Shown here piece after piece: positions 55,080 through 63,129 of a stretch of 64,000 nt of DNA. Within the stretch, counting starts at the first letter, position 1. Each line of letters opens with the position of its first letter. This DNA comes from Eutrophovita brisbanensis. Its GTDB lineage: Bacteria; Pseudomonadota; Gammaproteobacteria; Burkholderiales; Eutrophovitaceae. The stretch spans positions 930,001 through 994,000 of the forward strand of contig JAYQTM010000001.1 in the NCBI GenBank assembly GCA_038147395.1. Direction: 5' to 3'. Under the pieces are notes generated by a model. The model was not told where the DNA came from. It ran no database searches and saw only the letters and a program-made list of their open reading frames with translations. The translations under genes and the position numbers were made by a program.

Positions 55080-55919
55080 ATGCGCCTTTGCGGCTTTGAC
55101 GTTGGTCCCTCTTCCCCCTTTTTCCTAATTGCGGGCCCGTGTGTCATTGAATCTGAGAAGCTAACACTTGATATTGCGAGTGAACTCAAAAGTATCGGGA
55201 GAGAACTGAATATCCCCGTTATATTTAAAGCGTCTTATGACAAGGCCAATCGCTCGTCTGGTGAGTCTTATCGTGGTATGGGTTTGACAGCAGGACTTGA
55301 AATATTGTCAAAAGTTAAAGATTTAACTGGGTTGCCCGTGTTAACCGATGTACATTCAATTGAGGAAATTAAGGCCGTCTCAAATGTCGTTGATGTGTTA
55401 CAAACGCCAGCGTTTCTGTGTCGTCAAACAGACTTCATTCATGCCGTAGCAGCGGCAGGCTTGCCAGTCAACATAAAAAAAGGTCAATTCCTGTCGCCTC
55501 ATGACATGACCCAAGTTGTTCTCAAGGCGAAGAGCTCCAGTAATAGTGACAACATCATGGTGTGCGAGCGGGGAGCGAGCTTTGGATACGGTAATCTCAT
55601 CTCTGATATGAGATCACTCGCAATTATGAGAGACACGGGTTGTCCTGTTGTATTTGACGCGACGCACTCGGTGCAATTACCAGGCGCACAAGGGACTTCT
55701 AGTGGCGGACAACGTGAGTTCGTTCCGGTATTGGCAAGAGCAGCTTTGGCGGTTGGTGTTAGTGGATTATTCATGGAAACGCATCCCGATCCTGATAGAG
55801 CACTCTCGGATGGCCCAAACGCGTGGCCACTTGGAAAGATGAAAGAGCTGCTTGTCCAGTTGAAGGAAATTGATGCGATTGTCAAATCGCGTCCCTTTCT
55901 AGAGGCCGTACAAAGTTAA
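55080..55919 (+). CDS. kdsA: 3-deoxy-8-phosphooctulonate (KDO-8-P) synthase
   Basis: Condenses PEP and arabinose-5-phosphate to KDO-8-P for the LPS inner core. FLIAGPCVIESE opens the barrel. FKASYDKANRSSGESYRG, LQTPAFLCRQTDFIHA, NIKKGQFLSPHDM, CERGASFGYGNLISDM, VFDATHSVQLPGAQG and FMETHPDPDRALSDGPN are all family motifs. Start ATG 55080, with GAGGAG upstream; an in-frame TTG is two codons earlier. About 279 aa. Confidence 0.97.
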   Translation: MRLCGFDVGPSSPFFLIAGPCVIESEKLTLDIASELKSIGRELNIPVIFKASYDKANRSSGESYRGMGLTAGLEILSKVKDLTGLPVLTDVHSIEEIKAVSNVVDVLQTPAFLCRQTDFIHAVAAAGLPVNIKKGQFLSPHDMTQVVLKAKSSSNSDNIMVCERGASFGYGNLISDMRSLAIMRDTGCPVVFDATHSVQLPGAQGTSSGGQREFVPVLARAALAVGVSGLFMETHPDPDRALSDGPNAWPLGKMKELLVQLKEIDAIVKSRPFLEAVQS

Positions 55920-55944
55920 AGTCACAAGGAAAAAAATTACACAA

Positions 55945-57231
55945 ATGATGAACACTATCGTTGATATTTTGGGGCGTGAAATCATTGATTCACGTGGCAA
56001 TCCCACTGTCGAAGTTGACGTCCGACTTGATTCGGGTGTCGTCGGTCGAGCCGCCGTACCATCTGGCGCCTCCACTGGAGCGCGAGAGGCGGTTGAGCTT
56101 CGAGACGGTGACAAAGATCGCTATTTCGGTAAGGGCGTTCTGACCGCAGTCGAAAATATTAATACGGAAATTTGTGAGGCGCTCATCGGCTTGGACTCAT
56201 CTGAGCAAGGTTCGATCGATCAGACCATGATTGATCTGGATGGGACGAAGACGAAATCACGCCTTGGAGCCAATGCAATTTTGGCGGTATCACTCGCGGT
56301 GGCAAAAGCTACCGCGAAAAATTTAAGTATGCCGTTGTATCGATACCTTGGGGGAGCTGGCCCCATGGACTTGCCGGTGCCCATGATGAATGTGGTGAAT
56401 GGTGGTGCGCATGCGAATAATAGCCTAGACATACAAGAGTTTATGATTATCCCCGTGGGCTTTGACAGGTTTAGCGAGGCGTTACGTTGCGGGGCTGAGG
56501 TGTTTCAAACACTCAAAAAGCGAGTGGATCAGGCTGGAATGCCCACCACCGTGGGAGATGAGGGTGGTTTTGCTCCAAATTTTAAAAACAATGACGAGGC
56601 GATTGGGTTTATTTTGAACGCGGTTGATGATGCTGGCTACGATGTTGGTACTCAGGTGGTCCTTGGTCTAGATTGCGCGAGCTCGGAGTTCTATCAAAAC
56701 GAGCGATACACTCTGAAGTCAGAGGGGCTCGAGCTCTCATCGATCGAGTTTTGCGATTACCTTGAATCGTTAGTTACAAAATACCCAATTATGTCAATTG
56801 AGGACGGTATGTCTGAGGATGATTGGGATGGTTGGAAAGTACTCACGGAGCGTTTGGGCTCTAAAGTTCAGCTCGTTGGCGATGATTTATTTGTGACCAA
56901 CACGGAGATACTCGAGACTGGTATCCGACAATCTATCGCCAATTCGATTCTGGTCAAAATAAATCAGATTGGAACACTGACAGAGACGTTGTCTGCAATC
57001 GAAATGGCTAAAAAAGCAAAATACACGTCCGTTGTCTCCCATAGGTCGGGAGAGACCGAGGATTACTTCATTGCCGATCTCGCAGTGGGGTCAAATTCCG
57101 GTCAAATTAAAACGGGATCGCTGTCTCGTTCCGATCGCTTGTCTAAGTACAACCAGCTACTTCGTATTGAGCAGGAGCTTGGTGATAACGCAAGATATGC
57201 GGGTAGAGGCGCGTTTTACAACTTAGCTTAA
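55945..57231 (+). CDS. eno: Enolase
   Basis: Interconverts 2-phosphoglycerate and PEP; in many proteobacteria it is also a degradosome part. IVDILGREIIDSRGNPTVEVD opens the protein in short motifs. PSGASTGAREAVELRDGD, GGAHANNSLDIQEFMI, VGDEGGFAPN, SIEDGMSEDDWDGW, LVGDDLFVTN, LVKINQIGTLTET and SHRSGETEDYFIADLAV carry the metal and catalytic residues. Two ATGs in tandem (55945, 55948). 428 aa. Confidence 0.98.
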   Translation: MMNTIVDILGREIIDSRGNPTVEVDVRLDSGVVGRAAVPSGASTGAREAVELRDGDKDRYFGKGVLTAVENINTEICEALIGLDSSEQGSIDQTMIDLDGTKTKSRLGANAILAVSLAVAKATAKNLSMPLYRYLGGAGPMDLPVPMMNVVNGGAHANNSLDIQEFMIIPVGFDRFSEALRCGAEVFQTLKKRVDQAGMPTTVGDEGGFAPNFKNNDEAIGFILNAVDDAGYDVGTQVVLGLDCASSEFYQNERYTLKSEGLELSSIEFCDYLESLVTKYPIMSIEDGMSEDDWDGWKVLTERLGSKVQLVGDDLFVTNTEILETGIRQSIANSILVKINQIGTLTETLSAIEMAKKAKYTSVVSHRSGETEDYFIADLAVGSNSGQIKTGSLSRSDRLSKYNQLLRIEQELGDNARYAGRGAFYNLA

Positions 57232-57516
57232 ATGAAAGTCTTCGGCACTGTTCTCGGGCTTTTGTTTCTTTTGATCCAGTACCCATTATGGTTTGGAAAG
57301 GGTGGATGGTTGGAAGTGAGAAATTATCGGGCGAAGCTAGAGGGACAGCTTGAGATCAACGAGTCTTTAAACAAGAGAAATGATCAAATTAAAGCTGAAG
57401 TGATTGATTTGAAGACTGGTTTGGACGAAATAGAGGGTAGCGCTCGGTCAGACCTTGGTATGATCAGGGACGGAGAGGTGTTTTTCAAAACAGTTGATCC
57501 GGCAGGTGAGGACTAA
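57232..57516 (+). CDS. ftsB: Cell division protein FtsB
   Basis: Small bitopic divisome protein that forms a coiled coil with FtsL and binds FtsQ. One transmembrane helix at about residues 3-20 (VFGTVLGLLFLLIQYPLWFG) is followed by a leucine-rich periplasmic coiled coil (LEGQLEINESLNKRNDQIKA) and EIEGSARSDLGMIRDGEVFF, the conserved C-terminal part. 94 aa. It follows eno without a gap. The ispD-ispF pair that often comes next is absent; mobA converges from the other strand with a 4-bp overlap. Confidence 0.95.
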   Translation: MKVFGTVLGLLFLLIQYPLWFGKGGWLEVRNYRAKLEGQLEINESLNKRNDQIKAEVIDLKTGLDEIEGSARSDLGMIRDGEVFFKTVDPAGED

Positions 57517-58172
57517 GCTTCAGTCGCTGTAATTATCGCCGCAAGATCGTCAGGCGTGTTGATATTGTAAAGCGGTAGATGTTTCCCAGTTGAGTTGAAG
57601 TGGACCTCGCAGGCGTTGATCTCGTTTTGCCACTGTGCAACCGTCAAATTCCCAGTTTTCAAGAAACCTCTGACGCCTGCGAGTGTTTCTTTGGTTGTTG
57701 AAAAGTTAAGCCGTTGTATGCCTATGTCGGTCTTAGCAATCGCTATATCAGCATTATTTTTCTTCCGGGATATCTCTAGCTCAGTAAAAAAGTTTTTGGG
57801 TATGTGTATCGTGTCACAAGTTGTGACAATGATCAGATCTGTAGTCACATGATCGATCAAAGATTCTATCCCTCCAAGAGGGCCGCTGTTTTTTAGATTG
57901 TCTTCGATAACGGGATAACCAAAAGAGCTCAATTCCACAATATTGCGATTTGCGCTGATGAGAATCTTGTCCACTTGTGGCCTCAGTGCATTAATCACAT
58001 GTTCGATCAGCGGTTTATCGAATAGCTTAATTAAAGCCTTGTTGATACCACCGAATCTCTTGGCGAGCCCTCCGGCGAGAATGATGCCTGTGGTTTTGGG
58101 TTTCGTGTCCATCATTGTTGTTGGCTCGCTAATGCTGTTTTGGTTGGAGCCATAACAGGTCGTTTGTGTCAA
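57513..58172 (-). CDS. mobA: Molybdenum cofactor guanylyltransferase MobA
   Basis: Attaches GMP to molybdopterin to make the (bis-)MGD cofactor of formate dehydrogenases and other DMSO-reductase-family enzymes. The nucleotide motif is GIILAGGLAKRFGGINKAL, followed by KPLIEHVINALRPQVDKILISANRN and EDNLKNSGPLGGIESLI; TTCDTIHIPK holds the metal Asp and YNINTPDDL is the C-terminal motif. Start may be TTG 58172, which has AGAGG six bases upstream, or ATG 58115 immediately before the motif. Its position beside fds suggests it serves FdsA. The ANRN and NTPDDL motifs argue against IspD. Confidence 0.93.
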   Translation of the reverse strand: MTQTTCYGSNQNSISEPTTMMDTKPKTTGIILAGGLAKRFGGINKALIKLFDKPLIEHVINALRPQVDKILISANRNIVELSSFGYPVIEDNLKNSGPLGGIESLIDHVTTDLIIVTTCDTIHIPKNFFTELEISRKKNNADIAIAKTDIGIQRLNFSTTKETLAGVRGFLKTGNLTVAQWQNEINACEVHFNSTGKHLPLYNINTPDDLAAIITATEA

Positions 58173-58239
58173 ATTCCTCTGTTTTTTACATTACGAAAAC
58201 ATATTTTAGACAAAGTCTGCAAAATCGCGTTTAATGTCG

Positions 58240-58286
58240 GAGGCAATAGTAGCAGTTAGAAGAAATTTTAATTAAAAAAATATATG
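58240..58286 (+). promoter_or_regulatory. Upstream region of the formate/oxalate transporter with shared elements
   Basis: The 139-bp gap between mobA and the MFS gene holds GAGGCAATAG at 58240-58249, identical to a 10-mer upstream of fdsG (61019-61028). It also holds ATATATG at 58280-58286, the same half-site as in the fds intergenic inverted repeats. A strong ribosome site (GGGAGGGAG) follows. I infer common regulation with fds. Confidence 0.4.
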
Positions 58287-58311
58287 TATCAATTGTATTG
58301 GGAGGGAGTGC

Positions 58312-59649
58312 ATGTTTGGATTTCTAGATAGGCAAAGGACCGTCGCTGGTCCAGGGTTTAGCAGGTGGATGGTTCCACCAGCCGCGCTGTGTATTCACCT
58401 GTGTATTGGCCAGGTTTACGCACTCAGCGTATTTAATCGACCGTTAACCAGGCTAGAAGGAATCACAGAGTCCGCTCCCAATGACTGGTTACTGACAGAA
58501 ATCGGCTGGATGTATACGCTGGCGATTGTTTTTCTAGGCCTGTCGGCCGCGACGTTTGGCCGTTGGGTTGAAGAAGGTGGTCCACGTCGAGCAATGTTCA
58601 CAGCTGGTATATGCTGGTCCAGTGGTTTTCTGATCTCCGCGCTCGGTGCTCACATCCATAACATCTGGTTGATGTATCTAGGCTACGGTGTTCTCGGTGG
58701 CATTGGACTGGGTTTGGGATACATATCTCCTGTATCGACTCTGATCAAGTGGTTCCCTGATCGTCCTGGCATGGCCACTGGAATGGCGATTATGGGTTTT
58801 GGTGGTGGTGCTTTTCTGGCGTCACCATTATCGGTTTGGTTGATGGATACATTTAAGTCGGAGACTAACGTAGGTGTTGTAGGCGCTTTTATTGGTCTTG
58901 GTTGCATTTATTTCGTCTTCTCAATGGTTGGTGCTGCGATCGTTCGTGTTCCTGCGGAGGGTTGGAAGCCCGAGGGGTGGAGTCCACCCGTGCAGGCAAA
59001 GAAAATGACGACGACTGCCCACGTGCATGTCAACACTGCATGGAAGACGCCGCAGTTTTGGTGTATCTGGGTGGTGCTGTGTATGAACGTGACTGCCGGA
59101 ATCGGTGTACTTGGTCAGGCATCTGTTATGAGTCAAGAGATGTTCGGATTGACGGTTGCTGCCGGAGCTGGATTCGTCGGTGTGTTGAGTCTGTCCAATA
59201 TGCTCGGCCGTTTTTTCTGGGCCTCGCTCTCTGATGTCATTGGGCGGAAAAATACATATTTTTGTTTCTTTATTCTTGGGATTATCCTGTACTCGCTTGT
59301 CCCGTCGACTGGGGAGATTGGCAGCGTTGTGTTATTCGTTGTGTGCTCTGCGGTGATTTTGACGATGTATGGAGGAGGTTTCGCGACTGTCCCGGCGTAC
59401 TTGAAGGACATGTTCGGAACGAAGTACGTGGGAGCGATTCACGGCAGACTCTTAACCGCTTGGGCTGTAGCCGGTGTTCTTGGTCCGGTGTTGGTCAATT
59501 ACATCCGCCAGTCACAAATTGAGAGTGGAATCCCGCCTGCGCAGGCTTACAACACCACGATGTACATCATGGCGGGCTTGCTTGTGGTTGGATTAATAGC
59601 TAACTCGCTTATCCGGCCTGTTGATCCAAAACATCACTTACCAGAATAG
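58312..59649 (+). CDS. OFA-family MFS transporter (oxalate/formate antiporter type)
   Basis: Twelve-helix major facilitator of the oxalate:formate antiporter family. It starts FSRWMVPPAALCIHLCIGQVYALSVF, read here as adjoining helix-1 motifs, and includes GWMYTLAIVFLGLSAATFGRW, GVLGGIGLGLGYISPVSTLIKWFPDRPG and MGFGGGAFLASPL. The second half has LSNMLGRFFWASLSDVIGRK, the MFS motif A equivalent. 445 aa. It is immediately followed by the small partner protein and lies beside mobA, the regulator and fdsGBA. Formate or an oxalate/formate exchange is therefore the likely substrate, by context. Confidence 0.88.
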   Translation: MFGFLDRQRTVAGPGFSRWMVPPAALCIHLCIGQVYALSVFNRPLTRLEGITESAPNDWLLTEIGWMYTLAIVFLGLSAATFGRWVEEGGPRRAMFTAGICWSSGFLISALGAHIHNIWLMYLGYGVLGGIGLGLGYISPVSTLIKWFPDRPGMATGMAIMGFGGGAFLASPLSVWLMDTFKSETNVGVVGAFIGLGCIYFVFSMVGAAIVRVPAEGWKPEGWSPPVQAKKMTTTAHVHVNTAWKTPQFWCIWVVLCMNVTAGIGVLGQASVMSQEMFGLTVAAGAGFVGVLSLSNMLGRFFWASLSDVIGRKNTYFCFFILGIILYSLVPSTGEIGSVVLFVVCSAVILTMYGGGFATVPAYLKDMFGTKYVGAIHGRLLTAWAVAGVLGPVLVNYIRQSQIESGIPPAQAYNTTMYIMAGLLVVGLIANSLIRPVDPKHHLPE

Positions 59650-59661
59650 TTGGAGGAATAT

Positions 59662-59787
59662 ATGAGTGACAATAATCAGGGAAAAACTTCTGGGCTCCAG
59701 CTATTTCTTGCTTGGGTATTTGTTGGCGTTCCTTTATTGTGGGGGCTCTATCAGACCATACTGAAGGCAGCCCCAATTTTTAGTTAG
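59662..59787 (+). CDS. 41-aa single-pass membrane protein, MFS transporter small subunit type
   Basis: A short gene 12 bp after the OFA transporter, with GGAGGAATAT just upstream of its ATG. The product starts MSDNNQGKTSG and then has one hydrophobic helix (LQLFLAWVFVGVPLLWGLYQ) and ends TILKAAPIFS. Tiny proteins of this kind, with a WGxYQT-like end of the helix, are known next to OFA-family transporters and are annotated as MFS transporter small subunit. Role unproven; a stabilising or regulatory partner is inferred. Confidence 0.8.
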   Translation: MSDNNQGKTSGLQLFLAWVFVGVPLLWGLYQTILKAAPIFS

Positions 59788-59803
59788 TTTTCTAGTTTTC
59801 GAC

Positions 59804-59833
59804 AAAACCCTCTCTGAACTTAGAGAGGGTTTT
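59804..59833. terminator. Bidirectional intrinsic terminator
   Basis: AAAACCCTCTCT and AGAGAGGGTTTT form a perfect 12-bp stem with a 6-nt loop (GAACTT), with T runs on both strands. It sits between the stop of the 41-aa gene and the stop of the convergent regulator gene, so it can end both transcripts. Confidence 0.93.
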
Positions 59834-60910
59834 TTATTTGTCTAAGGTAAGAATCTCTCTGAAGGTCATGATTTGCCCTGAGTGTGGAGTGGAATACCCG
59901 GGTAGAGTGGAGACGTAACGGTTAAATGCATTACTTCGAATTAGGGTAATCAGCTCTTGTACTTCAGGTTTGTTGGTTTCATTCGCGTTACACGCAAAGA
60001 TATATCGCTCTTTAGCTAACGGGACAAAGTCTAGACCGAACTGAGCGGCGGCCGGTTCTACACCGAATCCAGTATTAGCCATGCCAGATGCAACGAAGGC
60101 AGCGACGGCAGCATGGGTGAACTCTTCTACTTGGTAGCCTTCAATCTTGCCACTGGAAACGTTGCCTTCCTTGATGAGCTGTTCCAGAAGCATTCGAGTT
60201 GCAGAACCCACCTGTCGGTTAATGAATTTAACTCCCGTAAGCTCGAGATCGGTGATGTTTTTGATTCCGAGGGGGTTTCCCTCGGTGACGAACAGGCCTT
60301 GCGTACGCGTCACTAAATGGATAAATCGCTGGTTGCGTTGGTTAATTAGTGGCATCAAATTGGCTAGAACCGTTTGACCATGCGTGCCGGTTGGAAGATG
60401 GAAGCCAGCCAAGTCGCATTCCCCTCGATGAAGCGATGCCAGCGATTCTGCTGCTCCCATGTAACGTAAATCAACTTGTAAGCTTGGAACCGACTTCAGC
60501 AATTCAGGTAAGTGGGCGACTGCGTATCCGTGACTCGCGTGTATGGTAAGGGCATTTTTTACTTGTTTTAGCGCGCGATTGATCTCCATATTGATTTCTG
60601 AAGCGAGTGAATCCAACTGGAGTCCCATCCGAGCGGAAACCCGCTGCTGTGCCCACAGCAGTTTTTCTCCTAATTCCGTCAATGATGCGCCCTTGCCACG
60701 TTTGAAGCTAACGAGGTCGGTACCGAAAAAATCGGACCATTGATTGACTAGGTTCCATGCGTGTCGGTATGAAACGCCAAGCGAATTTGCTGCTTCAGTG
60801 AGGCGTCCGGTTTCGTGAATGTATTCAAGAAGCGTGAAGAACTCGGGTCCGAGCTTTTGGTCTTTATCGTTCACGAGCGACAGGGTTGGTGTGAGTGAGA
60901 TCTTACTCAT
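59834..60910 (-). CDS. ModE-type HTH regulator with periplasmic-binding-like effector domain
   Basis: The N-terminal ~80 residues form a winged helix like ModE and LysR-type proteins (LGPEFFTLLEYIHETGRLTEA, then NSLGVSYRHAWNLVNQWSDFF), with the GKGASLTELGEKLL wing. Residues ~115-330 resemble the PBP-like (molybdate/substrate-binding) domain, with NRQVGSATRMLLEQLI and GMANTGFGVEPAAAQFGLDFVPL. 358 aa. It is divergent from fdsGBA and convergent with the transporter. Such regulators commonly precede fds operons. The effector may be formate, molybdate or a related anion; this is inference. Confidence 0.85.
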   Translation of the reverse strand: MSKISLTPTLSLVNDKDQKLGPEFFTLLEYIHETGRLTEAANSLGVSYRHAWNLVNQWSDFFGTDLVSFKRGKGASLTELGEKLLWAQQRVSARMGLQLDSLASEINMEINRALKQVKNALTIHASHGYAVAHLPELLKSVPSLQVDLRYMGAAESLASLHRGECDLAGFHLPTGTHGQTVLANLMPLINQRNQRFIHLVTRTQGLFVTEGNPLGIKNITDLELTGVKFINRQVGSATRMLLEQLIKEGNVSSGKIEGYQVEEFTHAAVAAFVASGMANTGFGVEPAAAQFGLDFVPLAKERYIFACNANETNKPEVQELITLIRSNAFNRYVSTLPGYSTPHSGQIMTFREILTLDK

Positions 60911-60913
60911 AAT

Positions 60914-60933
60914 ATATGAATGAAATTACATAT
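60914..60933. promoter_or_regulatory. Candidate operator 1 (ATATG-N10-CATAT)
   Basis: ATATG (60914-60918) and CATAT (60929-60933) form perfect 5-bp arms around 10 bp, four bases upstream of the regulator's start codon. The same geometry recurs at 60993-61016. Autoregulation by the neighbouring ModE-like regulator is inferred. Confidence 0.45.
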
Positions 60934-60992
60934 TGTGCATTAAGTTGAACTGCTCTAACGTTACGCGCTCATAGACAGTATCGTGCTTTTTT

Positions 60993-61016
60993 ATATATGT
61001 AAACATATGCATATAT
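60993..61016. promoter_or_regulatory. Candidate operator 2 (ATATATG-N10-CATATAT) upstream of fdsG
   Basis: ATATATG (60993-60999) and CATATAT (61010-61016) are perfect 7-bp arms separated by 10 bp, with CATATG inside the spacer. It lies ~60 bp before fdsG, where a promoter is expected, and matches the spacing of the site at 60914-60933. Confidence 0.5.
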
Positions 61017-61018
61017 CA

Positions 61019-61028
61019 GAGGCAATAG
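61019..61028 (+). repeat. Second copy of GAGGCAATAG, in the fdsG leader
   Basis: Identical to 58240-58249 upstream of the OFA transporter. Immediately downstream, TCGCC (61034-61038) and GGCGA (61045-61049) can form a hairpin in the presumed 5' leader of fdsG. Confidence 0.5.
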
Positions 61029-61077
61029 CCTTGTCGCCACGAACGGCGAGGCTCAATAAGTTGGTTTGGGAGGCTAG

Positions 61078-61551
61078 ATGGGGCAGGAAAACCACACGGA
61101 TGTCGTGCGATTAATACTTGAGAAACATAGCAATACGGAAGGCGCGTTACTTCCGATTCTCCATGATGTTCAGGACACATTAGGTTTCATTCCTAACGAG
61201 GCGATTGATCAGATCGGGAAGGGGGTGAACCGCTCGAGAGCTGAGGTGCACGGTGTCGTGTCCTTTTATCATCATTTCCGAACAAAGAAACCGGGCGCTC
61301 ATGTCATCCAGGTGTGTCGATCCGAAGCGTGCCAGTCCATGGGTGGCGAGGAAACAATTGCTGAGTTCAAACGACAACTGGATATCGATTTTCACGAAAC
61401 CAGCGCGGACGACCGAGTCACCCTAGAGGCGGTTTACTGCCTTGGGCATTGTGCGTGTGCGCCCGCAGTCATGGTGGACGGCGTGCCACGCGCAAAGGTA
61501 AAAACATCTGACGTGAGTGATTTGCTGAGTGATTTGGGGGTGATGAAATGA
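61078..61551 (+). CDS. fdsG: NAD-dependent formate dehydrogenase gamma subunit (NuoE-like)
   Basis: [2Fe-2S] thioredoxin-fold subunit of the soluble FdsABG formate dehydrogenase. The cluster ligands are Cys-80, Cys-85, Cys-121 and Cys-125 (CRSEACQSMGG; CLGHCACAPAV). The N-terminal helical part contains LLPILHDVQDTLGFIPNEAI, and RAEVHGVVSFYHHFR is shared with NuoE and HoxE. 157 aa. A GGGAGG ribosome site precedes the ATG, and the stop overlaps the fdsB ATG by 4 bp. Gene order G-B-A and the FdsA domains favour Fds over respiratory complex I. Confidence 0.92.
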   Translation: MGQENHTDVVRLILEKHSNTEGALLPILHDVQDTLGFIPNEAIDQIGKGVNRSRAEVHGVVSFYHHFRTKKPGAHVIQVCRSEACQSMGGEETIAEFKRQLDIDFHETSADDRVTLEAVYCLGHCACAPAVMVDGVPRAKVKTSDVSDLLSDLGVMK

Positions 61552-63109
61552 CCACGAAAATCTATGTCCCAAGAGATTCCTCAGCAATAGCACTCGGTGC
61601 CGACCGAGTCGCTGAAAGGGTGCTGGAAGTTATTGCAAACGATAATTTAGATGCGATGCTCATACGTAACGGATCAAGAGGAATGGTTTGGGCTGAACCA
61701 CTACTTGAGGTTGAGACGACCGAAGGTCGCGTCGGCTACGCTAATGTCGATCCTACTGACGTTCCCGATGTTTTGGGTGCTGCGATGGCTGACGGTGGTG
61801 AGCATTCGAAGAGAATTGGTGTTGTTGACGAACTACCGTATCTCAAAAACCAAGAGCGACTTTGTTTTGCCAGAAACGGCATTACTGATCCAGTATCTGT
61901 AGAGGATTACGTCGCGCATGGTGGTTTTGAGGGGCTTCACAAAGCCCTAAAGATGGGAAGCGAACAGATTGTTGAAGAGGTCACGGAATCCGGGTTGCGA
62001 GGGCGTGGCGGTGCCGCTTTCCCCACGGGTATCAAGTGGAAAACCGTATTAGGTTGCGATTCAAGCCAGAAATACATCGTGTGTAATGCTGACGAAGGTG
62101 ATTCGGGAACGTTTTCAGACCGCATGACCATCGAAGGTGATCCCTTGGTGCTGATTGAGGGGATGACGATCGCAGCACTCGCGGTTGGTGCAACAAAAGG
62201 GTTTTTATATTTACGATCGGAATACCCGCATGCAGAAAAAGTATTTCTAGAAGCACTCGAGGCGGCTAGAGGCCAAGGTTATTTAGGTGACGATATTTGT
62301 GGAAGTGGTCGTGTATTTGATATCGAGCTGCGTCGAGCGGCAGGAGCCTATATCTGTGGCGAGGAGACATCGTTACTAGAAAGTCTGGAGGGTAAGCGTG
62401 GCATGGTTCGAGCGAAGCCACCGCTCCCCGCAATTGAGGGTTTATTCGGCAAGCCAACCGTGGTCAACAACGTTGTGACCTTGGCATCGGTTCCTTACAT
62501 ATTAGCGAACGGAGCTAAAAGGTCTATAAAGATTATGGAATGGGACGCTCTAAGGGAACGCTGCCGATCCAGCTCGCCGGTAACGTAAAGCGAGGTGGCC
62601 TTGTCGAAAAGGCGTTTGGTGTGACGCTTAGAGAGCTGCTCATGGACTTCGGTGGCGGCTCTGCTTCGGGTAGACCAATCAGGGCTGTGCAGGTTGGTGG
62701 TCCACTGGGAGCTTACATTCCTGAGAGTCAATTTGACATGCCATTTGAATACGAGACGTTTTCTCAAAACGGTGCCATGTTAGGTCATGGCGGAATCGTT
62801 GTTTTTGACGACACTGTGGATATGGCTCGTATGGCGAGATTTGCGATGGAATTTTGTGCGATCGAGTCATGCGGTAAGTGTACGCCTTGTCGCATCGGAT
62901 CAACCCGTGGGATGGAGACGATTGACAAGATTATTGCCGGAGAGGACCGTGCCGCTAATGCCGAGTTAGTCGAGGACTTATGCGACACGATGCTAAACGG
63001 CTCTTTGTGTGCGTTGGGTGGCATGATTCCATTCCCTGTCATGAGCGCGATGAAGCATTTTCCTGAAGATTTTTGTCTAGAACCTGGTTTGGAGAAAACC
63101 GCCGCTTAG
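61548..63109 (+). CDS. fdsB: NAD-dependent formate dehydrogenase beta subunit (NuoF-like), interrupted by an apparent frameshift
   Basis: FMN- and NAD-binding subunit that passes electrons to NAD+. A thioredoxin-like N-terminal domain is followed by SGLRGRGGAAFPTGIKWKT and NADEGDSGTFSDR (FMN/NAD site), the SLBB domain, and ESCGKCTPCRIGS, the [4Fe-4S] ligands. The first frame reads to NGAK near 62519 and then diverges, stopping at 62588. The continuation YKDYGMGRSKGTLPIQLAGN lies one frame back and ends at 63109. Adding one A to the AAAA at 62517-62520 gives NGAKKVYKDYGMGRSKG, close to the family pattern. The alternative frame has a stop just before this point, which places the shift precisely. 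Repaired length about 520 aa. Confidence 0.9.
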
Positions 63110-63129
63110 GTGGATGAGGGCATTACGAT

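Noticed and set aside
57513..58172. IspD instead of MobA, because ispD often follows ftsB
   Set aside because: The gene is on the opposite strand and has MobA motifs LAGGLAKRFGG, ISANRN and NTPDDL.
62508..62532. Programmed -1 frameshift in fdsB
   Set aside because: No X XXY YYZ slippery heptamer; slipping on AAA would pair with TAA. A missing base is simpler.
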